From IMG/VR virus record IMGVR_UViG_3300039448_000013, positions 1 to 37,336 of that record: a stretch of 37,336 nucleotides of DNA; one strand, 5' to 3'. The DNA is from a virus. This document shows positions 1 through 7,679 of this stretch, piece by piece; positions within the stretch are counted from its first letter, which is position 1, and each line of letters begins with the position of its first letter. Under the pieces are notes generated by a model. The model saw only the letters and a list, made by a program, of their open reading frames with translations, had not been told where the DNA came from and did no database searches. The translations under genes and the position numbers were made by a program.

Positions 1-248
1 CATAGATGCCTCTCATGTAATTTAACAATGGAGCAACCAGCCTCCGGCCAGTTGCGTAGATATAAAGGTCGCGGATTATAGCTTAAGGCCACCCACGATA
101 AAACCACCAAAATTCAGCCACAATTTTGCGCTCATAAAAAGCGAACGTAGAAGCACACTAAAAGATGATTAAAATAGAAAAATCGGGCAAAATACTGTTA
201 GCTGAGACGGACAAATATTGAATACTAGAAGGAGAAAATAAGAGAAAA
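1..248. other. Host flank, no gene seen
   Basis: This is chromosomal sequence outside the prophage, left of attL. No open frame with a convincing start and ribosome binding site is visible on either strand, and no clear terminator or repeat was seen. Before integration this DNA would have followed the 3' end of the tRNA-His gene. Confidence 0.6.
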
Positions 249-300
249 AATGGGGTGGCCGACGGGGATCGAACCCGCGACAACAGGAATCACAATCCTG
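249..300 (-). repeat. attL: attL: displaced 3' part of tRNA-His
   Basis: These 52 bases are identical to 37232-37283. They cover the CCA end, T arm, variable loop and anticodon arm of tRNA-His (GTG) read on the minus strand, and identity stops at base 300, just past the anticodon stem. Because the 5' half of the tRNA is at the other end of the window, this copy is the original chromosomal 3' end that was displaced on integration. It is not a functional tRNA. Confidence 0.95.
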
Positions 301-348
301 TTTCTTTGTCATTAAAAACAATCGGTTAGTTGTTATTTTCGTAATACA

Positions 349-382
349 AAACCCGCCAAGACGCTGATTTTTTGGCAGGTTT
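349..382. repeat. Stem-loop near attL
   Basis: AAACCCGCCAA (349-359) and TTGGCAGGTTT (372-382) form an 11-base inverted repeat with a single mismatch or wobble and a 12-base loop. It lies between attL and the first phage gene. There is no clean T-tract on either side, so it may be a weak terminator or a structural site used in integration or excision. Confidence 0.4.
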
Positions 383-386
383 GCAA

Positions 387-401
387 CTGTATATTCCGAA
401 A
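387..401 (+). other. Candidate integrase arm-type site, left
   Basis: CTGTATATTC at 387-396 and ATATTCCGAAA at 391-401 recur near attR at 37162-37171 and 37179-37189. Short repeats shared by the two phage ends inside the att sites are typical of integrase or excisionase arm binding sites. The match is seen directly; the function is inferred. Confidence 0.4.
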
Positions 402-414
402 ATTAGGAGAGATT

Positions 415-621
415 ATGGAAATAGGACAGCTGGTCAGTACCACGATCAATGAAATTGATGTGACTGCAGTGATTACGAACGTCTCACCCGCGTTTGTGAG
501 CGCTGAGATTATCAATCCACCAGCCGAGTGGACCACCAGCACTGATGTCGCGTGGCGCTTAGATAAGTACGCTGATGCGGTAAGTAATGGAGGGATTGTT
601 GAGGGTGTGGCGAGCGTTTAA
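415..621 (+). CDS. Small hypothetical phage protein
   Basis: A 68-residue protein that I do not recognise. The start is supported by an AGGAGA ribosome binding site four bases before the ATG. The sequence is soluble and mixed in character, with no membrane segment, Cys motif or coiled coil visible. The first half is rich in Ile, Thr and Val (NEIDVTAVITNVSP), suggesting a small beta-rich fold. It is the first gene inside attL. It ends in a GCGAGCG/CGCTCGC hairpin shared with the convergent small gene at 628-732. An opposite-strand frame covers part of it but lacks a comparable ribosome binding site. Confidence 0.6.
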   Translation: MEIGQLVSTTINEIDVTAVITNVSPAFVSAEIINPPAEWTTSTDVAWRLDKYADAVSNGGIVEGVASV

Positions 622-628
622 CGCTCGC
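610..628. terminator. Hairpin between convergent small genes
   Basis: GCGAGCG (610-616) and CGCTCGC (622-628) form a 7-bp stem around TTTAA, which contains the stop codon of the upstream plus-strand gene. The minus-strand gene also stops here. No long T-tract follows, so it is a compact and possibly weak bidirectional terminator. Confidence 0.5.
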
Positions 629-732
629 TATCGTCTTACAGTGATGATGTCATTACCTGCCGTTTTTAGATAAATAAATTCGTCACTGACGGCGATTATT
701 ACCGCTCCGTTTTTTGTAAATTCAGGCTCCAT
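628..732 (-). CDS. 34-residue small protein
   Basis: A short frame beginning MEPEFTKNGAVIIAVSDEF and ending in IITVRR. A good AAGGAG ribosome binding site lies seven bases before the ATG, which is why I call it despite its size. It is acidic at the N terminus with a central beta-prone stretch. It is convergent with the 68-residue gene and divergent from the XRE-type regulator, with a perfect inverted repeat (751-783) in the shared promoter region. The function is unknown. It could be a small partner or anti-regulator of that neighbour, but nothing in the sequence proves this. Confidence 0.5.
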   Translation of the reverse strand: MEPEFTKNGAVIIAVSDEFIYLKTAGNDIITVRR

Positions 733-750
733 GCCGTACTCCTTTTTTAG

Positions 751-783
751 TTATCAACAGGCATCACAGCCCGCTGTTGATAA
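751..783. promoter_or_regulatory. Perfect 10-bp inverted repeat, likely operator
   Basis: TTATCAACAG (751-760) and CTGTTGATAA (774-783) are perfect inverted copies separated by 13 bases. The repeat sits between the divergent genes at 628-732 and 877-1350. A dyad in a divergent promoter region beside a helix-turn-helix gene is a typical autoregulatory operator. The half-sites differ from the GTTTG/CAAAC sites of the main immunity region. Each arm also loosely resembles a DnaA box. Confidence 0.5.
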
Positions 784-840
784 AGCTATCGACTAACATC
801 GAAACGCGCAAGATTTGTTTTCTGTCGATTACCGTCTAAC

Positions 841-861
841 GTAAATCGTGGGTACATTTAC
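841..861. promoter_or_regulatory. GTAAAT/ATTTAC inverted repeat before the regulator
   Basis: GTAAAT (841-846) and ATTTAC (856-861) are inverted copies nine bases apart, ending about 15 bases before the TTG start at 877. The position suits a second operator half-site pair or a leader hairpin. Arms this short can occur by chance. Confidence 0.3.
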
Positions 862-876
862 CGTAGGATTGCACTT

Positions 877-1350
877 TTGTCGCAGAATGACAGCGTAAAA
901 CCGACGCAAATTGACAGTATCGGCGCACGAATGAAAACCGTCAGAATTGAAGCGGGCTATCAATCTGCCGCGACATTTGTTGATGATTTCAATCAGCAGC
1001 TTGATTTAATCGCTAAGCCGCGCATCAGTGTGCGTACATACCGCGAATGGGAAAGGATCGGCACTGCGCTGGAGAACCCCAAGCTGATCGCTCACCCTCC
1101 CTATTATTTTTATGCGATATTCTGCGGCCTAACTGGTGTAACAGGGTACTGGCTGTTTTATGGCGACCCCGGTGGTGTGATCAAGCTGATATCCGATTTA
1201 CCGAGCAAAAACCAACGCTGGATAAACGAACAACTAATGGCGATCAAGTGTCCCGGGCGGCAGAGTCTAATTCGCGAGTTTTTGAGGCTCATCGCAAAAA
1301 TCTCCGACACTCAACGCACCGCCCTTCGAAACCTACTCAAAGTATTTTAA
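877..1350 (+). CDS. XRE/CI-like helix-turn-helix regulator
   Basis: A 157-residue DNA-binding regulator. Residues about 14-90 follow the Cro/CI helix-turn-helix layout: IGARMKTVRIEAGYQSAATF, then ISVRTYREWERI, then a segment ending GVTGYWLFYGD, which matches the usual end of phage HTH domains. The C-terminal part is helical, basic and short, and no S24 peptidase motif is present, so it should not be self-cleaving. The proposed start is TTG with only a weak ribosome binding site; no better in-frame start is evident upstream. It converges on the tail tip gene and has inverted repeats upstream. It may control left-end cargo or be a second lysogeny regulator. Confidence 0.65.
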   Translation: MSQNDSVKPTQIDSIGARMKTVRIEAGYQSAATFVDDFNQQLDLIAKPRISVRTYREWERIGTALENPKLIAHPPYYFYAIFCGLTGVTGYWLFYGDPGGVIKLISDLPSKNQRWINEQLMAIKCPGRQSLIREFLRLIAKISDTQRTALRNLLKVF

Positions 1351-1359
1351 TGCTAAAAA

Positions 1360-3900
1360 TCAAACCACCCCATACTCGTCATCAGCATACACGCGCACGT
1401 CATTAATCACGCCGGTTACGCTGGCATCAGTCATACCCTTAGGGGTGACGTTATCGATCAACAAACCGATTGAGCGCCGTGCCAGTGTGCCAAACTGATA
1501 ACGAGGGCGTTCTTCTCGCCCGTTGAATTCAGGGGTGAATTCCAGCTCCCGGTCTATTTCGATTTCGTACGGCCCTTCCCCCGGTGTTGCCGTGTATGGC
1601 CCCGTGGCGAATCCTTCCGGGCTGCTGACGATGATCGTATGAGTTTCACCCGCCACAAACTCCACTGGCTCGCTCAATAGTAGTGTTGTGCCGTTAACGC
1701 CTTTAACTTCGCCGGTTTGTGATCTGTGCGGCATGGCCCAGCCGAGCTGCGCCGGATCGTAGAGTTTGCACTCTAGTGCATCTTGTTCGGTTGCGAAGTC
1801 GTAGCGCCGATTTCTGTATTTTTTGGTCCGTAGGTGGCGCAGGCCATAGCGTATGGCCCGGGTTGGTGTTGAAGATACTAAGCCAAGCACGCGCAGCTTT
1901 TCAGGGTTTAGTCCTGCTTGGCCGTTTAAAGTCACGAGCACTGTTGTGCTTTTGTACGTTGAAGCGTCCATATACTCTACTTCTACGCCGTCGTGCTTTT
2001 CGTTCACCGTGCCAGGCATTGCGATAGTTTCGCGTATTTTGCCAGTAATGTTTTGCTCGCTGAATTGCCAGCCGAGGTCAGTTTTTAGTGCATCGCGCAC
2101 GGGTAATATTTGCCCGTAGTCAATAACGGGCTGCGCCCAGCCGATCAGCAAAACACGCTTTAGGGCTTCCCACGCGGTTGTTTCTTTATCAAATACGCCG
2201 TCAAAGTAATCACCACGCGCGTCGAGTATTTGGCCAATGCGATACAGTTCGGCTAGATTGATTTGCTCGTCAGTGTTGCCAGCCGCGTGCGCAATCATGC
2301 CCACCGCTGCCGATACCGAGCGCGTCGCGACCGGTGCGCTCCAAGTTAAATCGGCATTTAACGTTGGGTGCATTCCCGTGGCTATCACGTTGATTTTATT
2401 ACTCGCTGCGCTGCTTAGGCGCTGTGTGCCTTTAATCGCGATGGCAACGGTGGTGAATGGGTACGTCGTGGCGGTATCTAGTTCGCTGCGCAACCCGTTC
2501 CACTGACAACGCTCTTTTGTGAGTGTTTTATTCTGAGTGATAGACGTAACGCTGCAACGGGCTTGCCACGCGCCATTGGGTACGTTGCGCTCTATCGTCC
2601 ATGCCCGCGCATCGAGCGTGCCCTCTGTAAATACGTGATTGTACGTTGTGACACTGCCGCCAGAGCCGTTGCGGTATTGAATTTCAACCGTGACAGATCG
2701 GCTACGCGGTATGCCGTCGTCGTCGATGGCGGCCAAGCCTTCGGGAAAATGAAAATCGAATTCAAGCTTTGTCGTGCTTTCGCCTGGGGGGCAGCAGTTA
2801 AACCAGCCTGCCCGCTCACCGAACACACCCGTATTAATGATTTTAAAATACCCAAAGTGCAGATCACCGGCTGTTCCGAAGCCACTCCAGCTTTCGTCAA
2901 TCACCCACGTATTTTCAATCACTCGCTGTAGTGTGATGATTTCGCCGTCTTCTACAATTCGGAAAAACTCAAAATTCTGGCCAATTTGTAGCCGCAACAC
3001 TACGCCCACAAAACCCACATCATCATACTGCGACGGAAGAAAGTCACGCCAATCTTCACTGCCAGCATACGTGATTGACGTAACTTCACCGCCCGACCCG
3101 TTCGCTGAATATTTATTTAATATCAGTTTTTTAGTGTTGCTTTGAACTTCCCATTGGTACGTCCACTCATCCACTTCATAAGGGCTAATGTATTCAAAAT
3201 CAGGCAAATCACCGCGCAACTCAATGCCCGTGCCATCCACCTCAGCAACACTGTACATATGGCGATGGGCCTGATGCCCGCTCACATTAGCGCCGGGCTG
3301 AAACACATCCACGCTCACGTCATACCCCAAATCAACTACCGAGGTATCGCCCATGCGAATATCGGCTGTATTAATGCTGGCACCGTGCGCGCACACAGAG
3401 AGCATAAAAAAACGCCACTCTTCGTGATTAATATACTGGCGGGACGACGGACAGATGATGTCAGGGTAGAGTTTATGCGTGCCGCATAACACCGGAGCGG
3501 GTGCCATCAGTTTGGGTTGGTTACCCTGCGCGTTGACTGAATAAATCGACGAGCTATCAGGCGTTGTGCTGTTGTACGTGTCGGGTATATTGAGGTTATT
3601 CATCGCACGGATAGACGCGACGGCGGTAATCACAGCAATCACCGTCGTGACGATAGCGACCGTACCCTTCGGTTCAATCACGACATCTAACACATCATCC
3701 GCCGCGAGCGGAGTATGCCATTCACGCGGGTGCAAAATACGCCCATTAAGCGACACCGAAAACAACCCGGCGGCGTCTAAATCTGGCGCGTAACCCGTCA
3801 CGTTTTTAATTAACCAATCGCGGAACGAATGCCCGGTATCAGCGGTATTTTCTTCGGCTTCGTCGCTGAATTTATTGCTATAAACTTTAATTAACGGCAT
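1360..3900 (-). CDS. Tail tip host specificity protein (TipJ/gpJ type)
   Basis: An 846-residue tail tip protein, the last gene of the late operon. The N terminus (residues about 1-75) looks like a ubiquitin/MoaD-like beta-grasp domain, then a hydrophobic alanine- and valine-rich segment near residues 79-95 (TVAIVTTVIAVITAVASIRA). The long remainder is the typical central tail hub, including a region around RGDYFDGVFDKETTAWEALK that is characteristic of TipJ-type phage tail proteins. In this family the protein forms the distal tail tip that contacts the receptor and starts DNA ejection. It lacks the long C-terminal fibre extension of lambda gpJ (1132 residues), consistent with separate adhesins encoded just upstream. 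It overlaps the NlpC/P60 gene by 14 bases. Confidence 0.88.
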   Translation of the reverse strand: MPLIKVYSNKFSDEAEENTADTGHSFRDWLIKNVTGYAPDLDAAGLFSVSLNGRILHPREWHTPLAADDVLDVVIEPKGTVAIVTTVIAVITAVASIRAMNNLNIPDTYNSTTPDSSSIYSVNAQGNQPKLMAPAPVLCGTHKLYPDIICPSSRQYINHEEWRFFMLSVCAHGASINTADIRMGDTSVVDLGYDVSVDVFQPGANVSGHQAHRHMYSVAEVDGTGIELRGDLPDFEYISPYEVDEWTYQWEVQSNTKKLILNKYSANGSGGEVTSITYAGSEDWRDFLPSQYDDVGFVGVVLRLQIGQNFEFFRIVEDGEIITLQRVIENTWVIDESWSGFGTAGDLHFGYFKIINTGVFGERAGWFNCCPPGESTTKLEFDFHFPEGLAAIDDDGIPRSRSVTVEIQYRNGSGGSVTTYNHVFTEGTLDARAWTIERNVPNGAWQARCSVTSITQNKTLTKERCQWNGLRSELDTATTYPFTTVAIAIKGTQRLSSAASNKINVIATGMHPTLNADLTWSAPVATRSVSAAVGMIAHAAGNTDEQINLAELYRIGQILDARGDYFDGVFDKETTAWEALKRVLLIGWAQPVIDYGQILPVRDALKTDLGWQFSEQNITGKIRETIAMPGTVNEKHDGVEVEYMDASTYKSTTVLVTLNGQAGLNPEKLRVLGLVSSTPTRAIRYGLRHLRTKKYRNRRYDFATEQDALECKLYDPAQLGWAMPHRSQTGEVKGVNGTTLLLSEPVEFVAGETHTIIVSSPEGFATGPYTATPGEGPYEIEIDRELEFTPEFNGREERPRYQFGTLARRSIGLLIDNVTPKGMTDASVTGVINDVRVYADDEYGVV

Positions 3901-4306
3901 AGCGCCAATACTCTATTCTGTGATCATATGATTGCGCAAAACGTGCGAGCGGCAACGACAAAGGAAAACCAGATTCAGGCCGTGTATGTAATACCGTTGG
4001 GCCAGTATCCCCAGGTACGACAATACCCACATGCGCACACTGCCCGGCGGCATTAAATACACACACCACATCGCCGGATTTAACCTCGGCATTTAAGCCA
4101 GTGACGCGAAAGAATTTGTTTTTTGTGGCTTGGTAAGCGTCGTCAATATCGCTGTGCTGCGCTTCGCGTATGTGGCCCCACTCCGGTAATGCTTTAACAC
4201 CGAATTCCTGCATTAATACCAACCGCACCAACCCCCAACAATCTGCGCCGCGCACAGTACGACCGCCATCCAAATACGGCACGGCTTTGTATTTTTGAGC
4301 GATCAT
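3887..4306 (-). CDS. NlpC/P60-family tail peptidase
   Basis: A 139-residue cysteine peptidase of the NlpC/P60 fold. The catalytic Cys23 is in GADCWGLV, the His is H92 in CAHVGIVV, and H107 is a plausible third polar residue. In siphophages, proteins of this type (lambda gpK group) act in tail tip assembly and may cut peptidoglycan stem peptides during DNA entry. The length matches a stand-alone NlpC domain. It overlaps the tail tip gene and follows the DUF1833 gene, the standard order for this tail tip module. Confidence 0.88.
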   Translation of the reverse strand: MIAQKYKAVPYLDGGRTVRGADCWGLVRLVLMQEFGVKALPEWGHIREAQHSDIDDAYQATKNKFFRVTGLNAEVKSGDVVCVFNAAGQCAHVGIVVPGDTGPTVLHTRPESGFPLSLPLARFAQSYDHRIEYWRYAVN

Positions 4307-4343
4307 AAATTTACTCGAGTAAATTGATTAGCCGCAGTACTTT

Positions 4344-4838
4344 TTAACCATAGTACTTAAGGCCGGGAGTGTTATCTGGGGTGTATCGCAAATTAGGGAA
4401 ACGCGCATTAACAACATCGCGCATACGCGCACCGCCCTGTACTGCGTCGTCATCCGAAATGATCGACACCACTTCAAGCGTCAGAGGTGTTTTTTGTGGG
4501 GCGTCCCGGTATTTTTGTGTATACAAATACAGCGTTGCCGTGACCGGGGCATCAGCATCGAGGGCGTCATCAACAGCAATTAAAACGTCAGCCGTTGCAC
4601 CGCCAATACTGAACGATAAATCTTGCGAGCCGCTGGCTTTTTGATTCGGTAAATTGATCGACAAACCCGACCGACGAAACGTCGCAACCTCACCACCGGG
4701 CAAGGTAACGGTTTCATCACGTGCCGATACAGCAAGCCGAATCGGAGCCGCCCACGCACTGCAATCGAACTGCATTAAAGCGAGCGCGGCGTCGTCGGTT
4801 GGGGCCGAGGCGTAGACGCGGGAAAGGACGAGGGACAT
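4344..4838 (-). CDS. DUF1833-family tail protein
   Basis: A 164-residue protein that fits the phage DUF1833 family, found just before the NlpC and TipJ genes in many siphophages and probably a baseplate or tail hub part. The N terminus (MSLVLSRVYASAPTDDAALA) and the beta-rich body ending NARFPNLRYTPDN are typical. I choose the ATG at 4838. It shares a base with the stop of the previous gene (TAATG), implying translational coupling. A longer frame from a TTG at 4865 is open but less likely. Confidence 0.75.
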   Translation of the reverse strand: MSLVLSRVYASAPTDDAALALMQFDCSAWAAPIRLAVSARDETVTLPGGEVATFRRSGLSINLPNQKASGSQDLSFSIGGATADVLIAVDDALDADAPVTATLYLYTQKYRDAPQKTPLTLEVVSIISDDDAVQGGARMRDVVNARFPNLRYTPDNTPGLKYYG

Positions 4839-5629
4839 TAAAAACGACTCGAATTTAACGCCCAATCTTTAGCGATAAAATCAGATACATAGTCAGCCTG
4901 ATCGTCTGTCGTTAAAACCTCGGCTGCATGACGATAAATTGATCCTGTAAACCAATTATTTAACCCGTTTGCAGTCGTCACGTCGCCAAGTGTTGCGTTT
5001 ATCGGATCTGTATCTGGCAAATCAATGACAGCAGGGCCATCAACTTCAGATAAAAGTACGCCGTCAAGAAAATAACCGTTTTTAAACCCGCCAGCGCCGT
5101 CGGAATACCAAGACATCGCAAGCTGGTGAATACCAGAACCATTAATTAGAGCACTGGATACATTATATGACTGTCCATTAACAACTAATATGTAGTTAGG
5201 ATTGGAATAATAAATTCCCCACACGCCGGAATTCCCACTTGATATATAGCCTGCTATATTCCCCGCCGACGCTTGGGTTTGCCCCGGTGAAGCAAGCCAC
5301 ACAGTTGAGATAAAACCTTGATTAGCCGTATTGAGTTTACTCGCGTCAGGTAAAATAATACCCTGACTTCCGTCAGCACTAAACCCAGCGAATCCTTTTC
5401 CATCGAATGTTAAACTGCCCACATTTGTGTTTACTGCTGCATCGGCGGCTCCGTCTACTAGATTATATATAGGATCACCGCCCGATGGGTCGTCTTGAGT
5501 CAGCCAAGAGTTGCTGTCAAATAAATCAAAACACGCCACTGTTCGAGGAGTTATAACTCCGTCTAATGTTAGCTGTTTCAAACCAGTTGCGTTGAATGTT
5601 TCACCTACCAGTTTTATTGCAATAGCCAT
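4838..5629 (-). CDS. Lectin-like (LamG/ConA-fold) tail adhesin
   Basis: A 263-residue, beta-rich protein. From about residue 30 it has the pattern of a concanavalin A-like/LamG jelly roll (CFDLFDSNSWL, GFISTVWLASPGQ, GIHQLAMSWYSDGAGG, WFTGSIYRHAAEVLTTDDQ). Such domains bind glycans and are common in phage tail fibres. The N terminus (MAIAIKLVGETFNATGL) probably docks to the tail. The ATG at 5629 is preferred, five bases after the previous stop; an upstream in-frame TTG exists. It sits directly after the SGNH hydrolase inside the tail tip cluster, so the pair probably acts on the same surface polysaccharide. The specific ligand cannot be read. Confidence 0.7.
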   Translation of the reverse strand: MAIAIKLVGETFNATGLKQLTLDGVITPRTVACFDLFDSNSWLTQDDPSGGDPIYNLVDGAADAAVNTNVGSLTFDGKGFAGFSADGSQGIILPDASKLNTANQGFISTVWLASPGQTQASAGNIAGYISSGNSGVWGIYYSNPNYILVVNGQSYNVSSALINGSGIHQLAMSWYSDGAGGFKNGYFLDGVLLSEVDGPAVIDLPDTDPINATLGDVTTANGLNNWFTGSIYRHAAEVLTTDDQADYVSDFIAKDWALNSSRF

Positions 5630-5634
5630 GATAT

Positions 5635-7182
5635 TTACCAACCATTATTATCAATTAATTTTTTAACGTGATTGGCTACTATTGCGTAGCCTGTTTCGTT
5701 GAGATGTATACCATCGCTTCTGAGTGACGACGGCACAATATCGTTATCGTGATCTGTCACGTCTTGAGCGTCAGCATCGTTGTAATTGTTCACAAGCTCG
5801 CTTCTAATGTCGCAGTAATGAGAGCCGAACTCTAATGCGATTGCGTCATTTAGATTCATTATGTCTGTGTAGCGAGTTGTCCCAAGAGTATCAAGCTCGC
5901 CGGTCAGAACTGGCAGAACAACATATTTATCGTGACGCAAAGTCTCAACAACCCTTCTAATGTTGCTGATTATTTTATCGTGATCTGTTTTGTCTGAGTC
6001 GTTTTGCCCCATCCATATCAAATGGATTGACTCAGAATAATCAGTTGCATCAACTGTAAAAATCGAATTATCAGGAATTAATATGTCAGCCGTTCCATTA
6101 ATTTGTTGAAAATTATACGTGTCGTTTGATAATCGCGTTAGCGTGCCGCGCACGTTGTGCAGATAACCAGTCACTGATCGTTCAACCACATCTGCAGCAG
6201 TGCTCAATATTTTATTACTGATATTTGTTACAGCCACCGCGGCGCTGGTAGGAATAACCCCGCCTGTCACTGATATTTTTATTGCAGAGGCGCCTGCTCT
6301 AACACTGATTTGGTCTGACACCTGACCACCAATAGCCGAGACAGCATACGATCGAGACGGGCTGTATAAATCCGATAGCTGTTTAACGTAGTTGTAAACG
6401 CCAGCATTGGATGTGCCGACACCAAATGTCAGGGAGTCACCATATCCAACAAAATCAGTGCCGCCTGTCAGTTTATTTGATAATTCTGTAATCGCGGCAT
6501 CAGTAGCGTCGGCTCGTGTTAAATCGAAGTCACGTAAAAACTTTGATACGTTCCCCTCTTTTATCCAAAAATCAGCGAATCTATCAATGCCGATAGGAGT
6601 TTGGTCATTGTCATCTGAAACTGACCATAAAAAATCTGGTCTACCGGGCAAGTCCACCACGCGACCAGCAACTGTATCCGCTGTTTCTTTTGCTAAATTT
6701 ATATCCCCGATTACATCGTAATTATCAAAAAAAACGAGTTTTCGATCTTTTGTGACTGCTAATATAGCGTTTTTTTCATCGTCATAAAAAACGAGCGCAA
6801 ATTCTGATCGATTGAAATCTTTAGATATATAATCCTTAACAAGCTTTGCTGAGTCATAACTACTCGGAGTCCACACACCGTCCGCATACCCATACACCCC
6901 ATTGTTTTCAAGCGTGGAATCATTCCACACTTCCGCAAGCGCATATTGGCCGTTAGCATCTGCCGTGGGCGTAAATCCGTTCAGTTCTGACAGTGTTTCA
7001 AACGATTTACGCCCCTGCACCATCGCCTTAACTTCATCGAATTTACCTTTAATGGCTTTTGATAAGCTGTCGCGGGTGAGGCCGTTGTAGGTGGCGGTGG
7101 TGGCGTCATCACCGAACGCGAGGTCTTCGAGCTTTTCAATCAGGGTTTGTATATTTGCGATTTGTTCTAATAGCGTTGCCAT
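5635..7182 (-). CDS. Tail fibre/spike with SGNH (GDSL) esterase domain
   Basis: A 515-residue protein with an N-terminal helical region and a C-terminal SGNH hydrolase. Residues about 1-60 are helical and may trimerise, and residues 60-240 include fibre-like segments. The hydrolase begins near 243: block I is FVGYGDSLTFG with Ser250, block II is around G285/G286, block III is MGQND with Asn394, and block V is SDGIHL with Asp490 and His493. The Ser-Asp-His set is complete. SGNH domains in tail proteins usually remove O-acetyl groups from capsular or O-antigen sugars. It is encoded between the tail components and DUF1833, an unusual place for a fibre. The DNA here looks more AT-rich than its neighbours. 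Confidence 0.82.
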   Translation of the reverse strand: MATLLEQIANIQTLIEKLEDLAFGDDATTATYNGLTRDSLSKAIKGKFDEVKAMVQGRKSFETLSELNGFTPTADANGQYALAEVWNDSTLENNGVYGYADGVWTPSSYDSAKLVKDYISKDFNRSEFALVFYDDEKNAILAVTKDRKLVFFDNYDVIGDINLAKETADTVAGRVVDLPGRPDFLWSVSDDNDQTPIGIDRFADFWIKEGNVSKFLRDFDLTRADATDAAITELSNKLTGGTDFVGYGDSLTFGVGTSNAGVYNYVKQLSDLYSPSRSYAVSAIGGQVSDQISVRAGASAIKISVTGGVIPTSAAVAVTNISNKILSTAADVVERSVTGYLHNVRGTLTRLSNDTYNFQQINGTADILIPDNSIFTVDATDYSESIHLIWMGQNDSDKTDHDKIISNIRRVVETLRHDKYVVLPVLTGELDTLGTTRYTDIMNLNDAIALEFGSHYCDIRSELVNNYNDADAQDVTDHDNDIVPSSLRSDGIHLNETGYAIVANHVKKLIDNNGW

Positions 7183-7199
7183 GTCGGTGCCCTATGGTT

Positions 7200-7679
7200 T
7201 CACGGAGTGACGTATTCAGTGACGGTGGTTTCTAAGCCGGTTTGCAGTTCTGTTGCAGCGTCATCGAGTTGTTCGATGGCGCTGATTGTTTGGTTTTCGT
7301 CTTGGGTGGTAAGCGCGTCGATTTCGATATCAACTGTGATGCTCCAAAGATCCGGTGCGATGCACTTTGGCTTTGGGTCGCTGACGAATTTGCACAAATG
7401 ATCAACGATCCCGGTGCCTTGCTTTACCGGGAACGTAAACGACGCCGCCCCGCCGTCGATGATGTTTTTTACCCATCCCCGGAAGTCTTCGAGCTGGACG
7501 CCATTGACGATAAACGTCATGCCCGGCAGCTTGGCTGGCTGGCCAAACCACTGGCGACGGTTACGCGTGCGCCCTGACGCCATCGGCACACGCTTTACGC
7601 CGCTTGGCTCGTCGATGCTGTAGCCCGACAACTGCGGGAGAGGCAGTAAGTCGGTCGGGTAGCGGGTGTAGTCGGTCAT
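7200..7679 (-). CDS. Minor tail protein after the tape measure (gpM-like position)
   Basis: A 159-residue tail tip component encoded immediately after the tape measure, with a 4-base ATGA overlap. The core is a beta-rich segment (TFIVNGVQLEDFRGWVKN, SFTFPVKQGTGIVDHLCKF, APDLWSITVDIEI), followed by an acidic helical tail. This is the position of distal tail proteins such as lambda gpM, which cap the tube and attach the tip. I infer that role from position and character; no catalytic motif is seen. Confidence 0.65.
   Translation of the reverse strand: MTDYTRYPTDLLPLPQLSGYSIDEPSGVKRVPMASGRTRNRRQWFGQPAKLPGMTFIVNGVQLEDFRGWVKNIIDGGAASFTFPVKQGTGIVDHLCKFVSDPKPKCIAPDLWSITVDIEIDALTTQDENQTISAIEQLDDAATELQTGLETTVTEYVTP

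Noticed and set aside
249-300. Apparent tRNA gene at the left end
   Set aside because: Only the 3' half of tRNA-His is present; the 5' half is missing, so it is attL and not a functional tRNA.
333-542. Minus-strand frame of 69 codons overlapping the 68-residue plus-strand gene
   Set aside because: The plus-strand gene has a good AGGAGA site, and the minus-strand frame has none and would run into attL.
751-783. TTATCAACAG arms as DnaA boxes and origin
   Set aside because: The match to TTATCCACA is imperfect and there is no AT-rich unwinding region or initiator nearby; an operator is more likely. The iteron origin at 25.9 kb explains replication.
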